Below are positions 60,362 to 64,000 of a stretch of 64,000 nt of DNA, one piece after another. The number at the start of each line of letters is the position of its first letter. Positions within the stretch are counted from its first letter, which is position 1. The notes beneath the pieces were generated by a model, which saw only the letters and a program-made list of their open reading frames with translations, did not search any database and was not told where the DNA came from. Position numbers and translations under genes: made by a program. Origin of the DNA: Flavobacterium sp. GT3R68 (GTDB taxonomy: Bacteria > Bacteroidota > Bacteroidia > Flavobacteriales > Flavobacteriaceae); contig NZ_VJZK01000007.1 of assembly GCF_007109225.1 (NCBI RefSeq), positions 62,001 to 126,000 on the forward strand, written 5' to 3'.

Positions 60362-61291
60362 CTAAACAATTGTTTTTCTAAAAACATCTTCCAAATCATT
60401 ATTGTAAACTCCTTCAAGTTTTAATTGTTCGTCAGTTTTACTTTCAGTCATATCCCATATTTTAGCATTGATTCCCAATGAAATAAGAAATAGTATTTTA
60501 TTTAAAATTATACTGACCGCATTTTCGCTCATATCGGGAATGATTAGCACATTATGACCAATTAAAGGGCTTACTTTATTTTCTGTTAATCCGTTAATTC
60601 CACCATAAGCCACCCAAACATATTGAGGAAATAAAATGTAGCCAATAATAGCTGTTTTTTCGCTTTCAGTTAATACAATTGTTTTCTTTGATTTAATTTT
60701 ATCATAAACCAAATGTTCTCCAAATAAACAGTTGAAATATCCATTTTCATTTTTATAAGGAACTTTAAACTGATTAGTTCGCTTACCGTTTGTCTCATAG
60801 TAAGCTATTTTGGCTTTTTGAACTTTTAAATTACTGTTTATGCTCCAAAATATTATACCTCCGTCATTACTTGTACCTAATGCATAAGTTTCTTTCGCAT
60901 CTTCAGTTTTTATATCTCCATAAGTTTTGCGTAAATATTGTAAGAGGTTGTTTTCGGGGTTTACTTTGAAATATTGCCAAATTATTGATTCATTTACAAA
61001 TTTTTGAACCGTTAGTTTTGGCACATTTATTATGCTTTTTTTAGGAAGAATTAAATCGGTTTGAAATTTATTTTCTAATTCATTCCAAATGTATTGTTCT
61101 CCAGTTTCATCAACATATATAGCAGGGGGTAATGAAGCTTTCCCGCAAGAATGACAATAGCCATACTCTGGGCTTAAATTTTTATAGTTGATAAATTTTC
61201 CGTCTGTATTATTTCTACCACAACAAGGAGTAATTAATTTATAATCTCTTTTTGAATTAAATACAAGTTCCAATTTAGTTTTTTGAAGCAT
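60362..61291 (-). CDS. DUF6371/CHC2-type zinc-finger, primase-like mobile element protein
   Basis: 309 residues from the ATG at 61289-61291 (a TTG eight codons upstream is less likely). The N-terminus has a zinc-finger pattern: TPCCGRNNTDGKF then YGYCHSCGKASLPP. A Toprim-like region follows (IVLTESEKTAIIGYILFP, then NVLIIPDMSENA in place of the usual xDxDxx). Such proteins occur on Bacteroidota mobilizable elements and may act in replication. 102 nt downstream of the DUF3987-like gene. Confidence 0.75.
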   Translation of the reverse strand: MLQKTKLELVFNSKRDYKLITPCCGRNNTDGKFINYKNLSPEYGYCHSCGKASLPPAIYVDETGEQYIWNELENKFQTDLILPKKSIINVPKLTVQKFVNESIIWQYFKVNPENNLLQYLRKTYGDIKTEDAKETYALGTSNDGGIIFWSINSNLKVQKAKIAYYETNGKRTNQFKVPYKNENGYFNCLFGEHLVYDKIKSKKTIVLTESEKTAIIGYILFPQYVWVAYGGINGLTENKVSPLIGHNVLIIPDMSENAVSIILNKILFLISLGINAKIWDMTESKTDEQLKLEGVYNNDLEDVFRKTIV

Positions 61292-61393
61292 AATTATCTT
61301 GTTTTTGGTTTGCAACCTGCAACTTGCAATATTTTAATTAATCCTTGTTAAGTATTGTTTTTATTAGCTTTTTAGAGGTTTTGTGCGTTAATC

Positions 61394-62236
61394 TCAAGTT
61401 GCAAGTTGCATTAATTCGTTATTCCATTTTCTTGATATTGATGATTTATTCATTCCAGTAATGGCAACAACATCTTTTTGACTGGCATTGTTTTTTATGG
61501 CTAATCGGATAATATCTTCGGTAGTTGGTAATTTTTCTTTTTTATTGATATTTTCATCTAAAACGATTTTGAAGTTTATAAAATAAAATTCAAGAATCAG
61601 GATTGCAATTTCAATGGTTTCAGTATTGATTTTACGTGATATATCAATGTACTTATTAGTGTTTCCTTGCAAAAAGAACGTTCTCCAAGCTGTGCCTTCC
61701 GTACTGCTTTTATTTGCCATTTTTTCAATAATGAAATAGAGTTCATCTATAAAAATCCCAATTGAATATTTATTTTTATAATGGGTAAAAATTGCCGATT
61801 CAATTGTAGCATCTTGAAGAAATAACTGTTTTCTATCGCTTTTTTCAGTTTCTTCCAATTCGATATTATTTTTCTTGAATTCTTTATATTTTTCATTGTC
61901 ATATTTTACCAAAGGAAATGTTGCTAAATCCATTGCTGGGGACTTAATATCTCCACGACTTCCAATTATAGAAAAATATAAATTGGCATAATTTATATAT
62001 CCCATTGCTTTTATTGAAAAGGCAAGACCGCAAGCATTGCTATAAGCAAACAATATTGAACTTAATAAATATTCTTTTGGAATCCTTTTTAAAGCAAACG
62101 CATCGTTAATTAGTGTTTTGATTTCAATTGGCATCTTGGAAATTATTTGTTCCAATTGATTAATTGCAATTTCTTTGTTTGTTTTAAAAGCGTTTCCAAT
62201 TTTATCATCAATATCTTTAAGATTTTTTACATCCAT
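61394..62236 (-). CDS. DUF3987-like protein, apparently internally shortened
   Basis: A 280-residue protein matching the DUF3987 helicase/primase-like family: ALKRIPKEYLLSSILFAYSNA, IGSRGDIKSPAMDLAT (Walker A-like position), IFIDELYFIIEKM (Walker B-like) and TEGTAWRTFFLQGNTNKYIDISRK. Usual members are about 420-480 residues. Here the sequence jumps from NKYIDISRKI to a C-terminal helix TETIEIAILILEFYFINF, as if about 150 residues were deleted in frame. The C-terminus is HTH-like (NASQKDVVAITGMNKSSISRKW). Function may be lost or altered. Confidence 0.7.
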   Translation of the reverse strand: MDVKNLKDIDDKIGNAFKTNKEIAINQLEQIISKMPIEIKTLINDAFALKRIPKEYLLSSILFAYSNACGLAFSIKAMGYINYANLYFSIIGSRGDIKSPAMDLATFPLVKYDNEKYKEFKKNNIELEETEKSDRKQLFLQDATIESAIFTHYKNKYSIGIFIDELYFIIEKMANKSSTEGTAWRTFFLQGNTNKYIDISRKINTETIEIAILILEFYFINFKIVLDENINKKEKLPTTEDIIRLAIKNNASQKDVVAITGMNKSSISRKWNNELMQLAT

Positions 62237-62245
62237 GATTAATAA

Positions 62246-62587
62246 TTAACGATTAAATAGTTGGTTTTTCATTAAATACTCATTGGCTTTGGCTTCTGTA
62301 TCATCTTTAGAATCTTTCTTTCCGGATTTTAACCAATCAATAATTTGTGATTTCAAAAAGTATAAACGCTTTCCTTTTTTATGGTATGGAATTCTGTTTT
62401 GATGAACTAATCCATAAATACTGGGTTTGGCTAAATTGATAAGTTTAGCCGTTTCGTCAATGTTCATAAAGACATCCTCGGTTGAAGAAATAGAGGGATT
62501 AAGTACCTTTTTAATGTTCTCCGTAATTTGCTCTACAAGTACTTTTATTCCTTCTTCTGAGAGCATATAAATTTGTTGATTTTTCAT
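62246..62587 (-). CDS. Excisionase-like helix-turn-helix protein
   Basis: 113 residues with a MerR/HTH_17-type winged helix in the second half: MNIDETAKLINLAKPSIYGLVHQNRIPYHKKGKRLYF, followed by a Lys/Asp-rich tail. This is the common Bacteroidota mobile-element Xis-like protein. It starts the DUF3987-DUF6371 gene set (9-nt gap) and faces a 194-nt gap with a long palindrome. Likely role: excision factor or regulator of the element. Confidence 0.82.
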   Translation of the reverse strand: MKNQQIYMLSEEGIKVLVEQITENIKKVLNPSISSTEDVFMNIDETAKLINLAKPSIYGLVHQNRIPYHKKGKRLYFLKSQIIDWLKSGKKDSKDDTEAKANEYLMKNQLFNR

Positions 62588-62701
62588 ATCCCAAAATTGA
62601 TTCAGAAAAAGTGTGTTCGTTTCCGTGTTCTTTAGTGTGTTTTAAAAAACACTTGTAAAGTTTTGATTTTATTCGTTTTTATTTAGGATATAAAACGAAT
62701 A

Positions 62702-62742
62702 TTTCTCTAAAATTTGAATTTTAAAATCAAACTTTAGAGAAA
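62702..62742. repeat. Long near-perfect palindrome between the integrase and excisionase genes
   Basis: TTTCTCTAAAATTTGA and TCAAACTTTAGAGAAA are 16-nt inverted arms with one mismatch around a short AT centre. Position between the 317-residue ORF and the excisionase-like gene fits an operator or recombinase-binding site. The rest of the gap 62588-62781 shows a weaker hairpin near 62630-62655 and nothing else. Confidence 0.6.
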
Positions 62743-62781
62743 ATGATAAATTTGTGTGGGGATTTTACGTGAAATTTAGCG

Positions 62782-63735
62782 TTATTTTGCTTTATTGTTG
62801 TTTCTTGCTATGGAAGCTTTTAAAAAAGTACTTTTTTCTGATAGATACTTTGTTATATTTTTAAGTTTTAATTGCCTTGTTTTAGATATTAAAATATCAA
62901 TAAAGTTATCTTGAAGTTTAATATCTAAACTTATTTTTTCTAAACCACCGCTTAATATTCTATAATAATCGGAGTTTTTGTAATTATCACTCACTAAACA
63001 GGAATCATCTTTTAAATTCACGATTGACAATACTTTGTAAAATTCAGTATTATTTAGTTTTGTGTTTGATTTGGATTCTTCAATGATTTTATAGATTGAA
63101 TGGAGTAAAAAAGCTTTTTCTTTTTCATTAAAATAAGGGAGATTGTTTTCTAAATCATCAATAATATCATCAGTATAGGTTTCTAAAAAACTTTCTGAAT
63201 ATGTTTCAGGCGATTTTTTTAATGGATAAAATCTATTTAACAAATCGGTATAATTTTTTGAATCCCTAAAATCAATGGGATTGTAGTCTTTTATTTCAAA
63301 CAAATCAAAATAATCATTATCATACATCATTTTAAATAAATCAGAATGATTATTGAATAATCTTGAAAATTCATTTATTGCATTATGTATGGCTAATTCT
63401 TTTATAAATGATTCAAGGGTATAATTAGTATTTTGGATGTCTAAAGAGAGTTTTAAAAAGCCTTTTTTTACTTCATTTTTTAATACCAATTCAATTTCAT
63501 TTTTTGAATAATTGCGTAGGGAATTTTGATAAACATTTTTAAGTTCAAAAAGTTGATGTTCCTTATTGATTGAAAAATTTTTTTCAAAATTTTCAATCAA
63601 TTCTCGTGTAATATTGGAAGCTCTGCCAAAGGATAAGGTTTCTTTGTTGAATTGTATTAATTTGTGTTTAAAAAAACTTTCTCCAATTCTATATGCTTTA
63701 TTGTAATTTGAATTGTAAATATTAAGATAATCCAT
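62782..63735 (-). CDS. Unrecognised mobile-element protein, 317 residues
   Basis: A cytoplasmic, Asn/Lys-rich, predicted helical protein with no motif I recognise (segments FLLHSIYKIIEESKSN and KNITKYLSEKSTFLKASIARN). Its start overlaps the end of the tyrosine recombinase gene by 14 nt, so the two are translationally coupled and it is probably a partner of the recombinase or a passenger with a recombination-linked role. It is intact, with a single frame. Confidence 0.7.
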   Translation of the reverse strand: MDYLNIYNSNYNKAYRIGESFFKHKLIQFNKETLSFGRASNITRELIENFEKNFSINKEHQLFELKNVYQNSLRNYSKNEIELVLKNEVKKGFLKLSLDIQNTNYTLESFIKELAIHNAINEFSRLFNNHSDLFKMMYDNDYFDLFEIKDYNPIDFRDSKNYTDLLNRFYPLKKSPETYSESFLETYTDDIIDDLENNLPYFNEKEKAFLLHSIYKIIEESKSNTKLNNTEFYKVLSIVNLKDDSCLVSDNYKNSDYYRILSGGLEKISLDIKLQDNFIDILISKTRQLKLKNITKYLSEKSTFLKASIARNNNKAK

Positions 63736-64000
63736 CCAGTTGAATATTTATGCGATTAGCGGCTTCAATTTTATTTTTGTCCATTACTTTGGTATAAATC
63801 TGTGTTGTAGAAACGTTTTTATGACCTAATAATTTCGATACGGTATATATATCTGTTCCATTTGCAAGTTGTAAAGTTGCATAGCTATGTCTAAAATTAT
63901 GAAATGAAATTTTCTTTTTAATACCTGATTTTTTTATCCATTCTTTTAAAGGTCTGGTTATTTGAGAATATTCAACACCTCCAAATACAAGCCCAATATC
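63722..64000 (-). CDS. Tyrosine recombinase (integrase), C-terminal part, cut by window edge
   Basis: The minus-strand frame enters from the right edge and stops at TAA 63722-63724, giving 92 residues. It holds the catalytic box HNFRHSYATLQLANG (the H-x-x-R), LLGHKNVSTTQIYTKV (the second His and the nucleophilic Tyr) in the usual spacing. This is the C-terminal catalytic domain of a phage-type integrase of the kind found on Bacteroidota integrative elements. The first Arg and the N-terminus lie outside the window. Confidence 0.9.
   Translation of the reverse strand, partial: DIGLVFGGVEYSQITRPLKEWIKKSGIKKKISFHNFRHSYATLQLANGTDIYTVSKLLGHKNVSTTQIYTKVMDKNKIEAANRINIQLDGLS

Overview
The window comes from a Flavobacteriaceae-type bacterium (Bacteroidota, most like Flavobacterium). 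The evidence is low GC, promoters with the Bacteroidota -7 box TAnnTTTG instead of a sigma70 -10 box, a secreted nuclease with a T9SS sorting domain, SusC-like TonB-dependent receptor architecture, DUF4369/TlpA lipoproteins, and long arrays of the 'GTCATTGCGAG...' intergenic repeat. There are no rRNA genes and one tRNA (Tyr).

Region 1 (1-22.8 kb) is mostly ordinary chromosome. It holds a small metal-binding pair at the left edge (HMA protein and Cys-rich peptide), a DinB-like protein, an MBL hydrolase, a Crp/Fnr regulator and tRNA-Tyr. A sulfur/redox block follows: a TlpA-type lipoprotein, a persulfide dioxygenase-rhodanese fusion and a TauE exporter. Then come a J/KTSC protein, a secreted endonuclease I, a CHASE-PAS histidine kinase overlapping a single-domain response regulator, a run of small uncharacterised genes, and a recent tandem duplication of a PAS histidine kinase.

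Region 2 (22.8-30.7 kb) is studded with six clusters of REP-like repeats between otherwise ordinary genes: PPOX, 2'-5' RNA ligase-like, a coiled-coil lipoprotein, topoisomerase III, a GIY-YIG nuclease and an HTH regulator. The HTH regulator has palindromic TGTCACAA operators in front of it and probably regulates itself.

Region 3 (30.9-39.8 kb) is a defence-like island. It has a type I restriction-modification operon (hsdM-hsdS-accessory ORF-hsdR), followed by a very AT-rich three-gene module: a PIN-like nuclease interrupted by an in-frame TAA, a HipA_2-like kinase and a DUF3037-like protein.

Region 4 (about 40-64 kb) looks like cargo of an integrative mobile element. At the right edge are the C-terminal part of a tyrosine recombinase, an excisionase-like HTH protein, a shortened DUF3987-type protein and a DUF6371/CHC2-type protein. 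The cargo is an envelope-modification block (LTA-synthase-like sulfatase, two PAP2 phosphatases, a ferric-reductase-like membrane protein, a porin-like protein), a CrcB fluoride channel, and a heavy-metal block: a Zn/Cd-type P-type ATPase, an MFS transporter, a CzcB adaptor, a CzcA-TolC fusion, a TonB receptor and an HMA protein. Small proteins ending in a W/F-x-Q-P-P-like tail head several of these operons. Three of them are preceded by arrays of the palindrome ATTGCAAT spaced in multiples of 11 bp, suggesting one shared regulon. Several have a TAnnTTTG box only 5-7 nt before the start codon, suggesting leaderless mRNAs.
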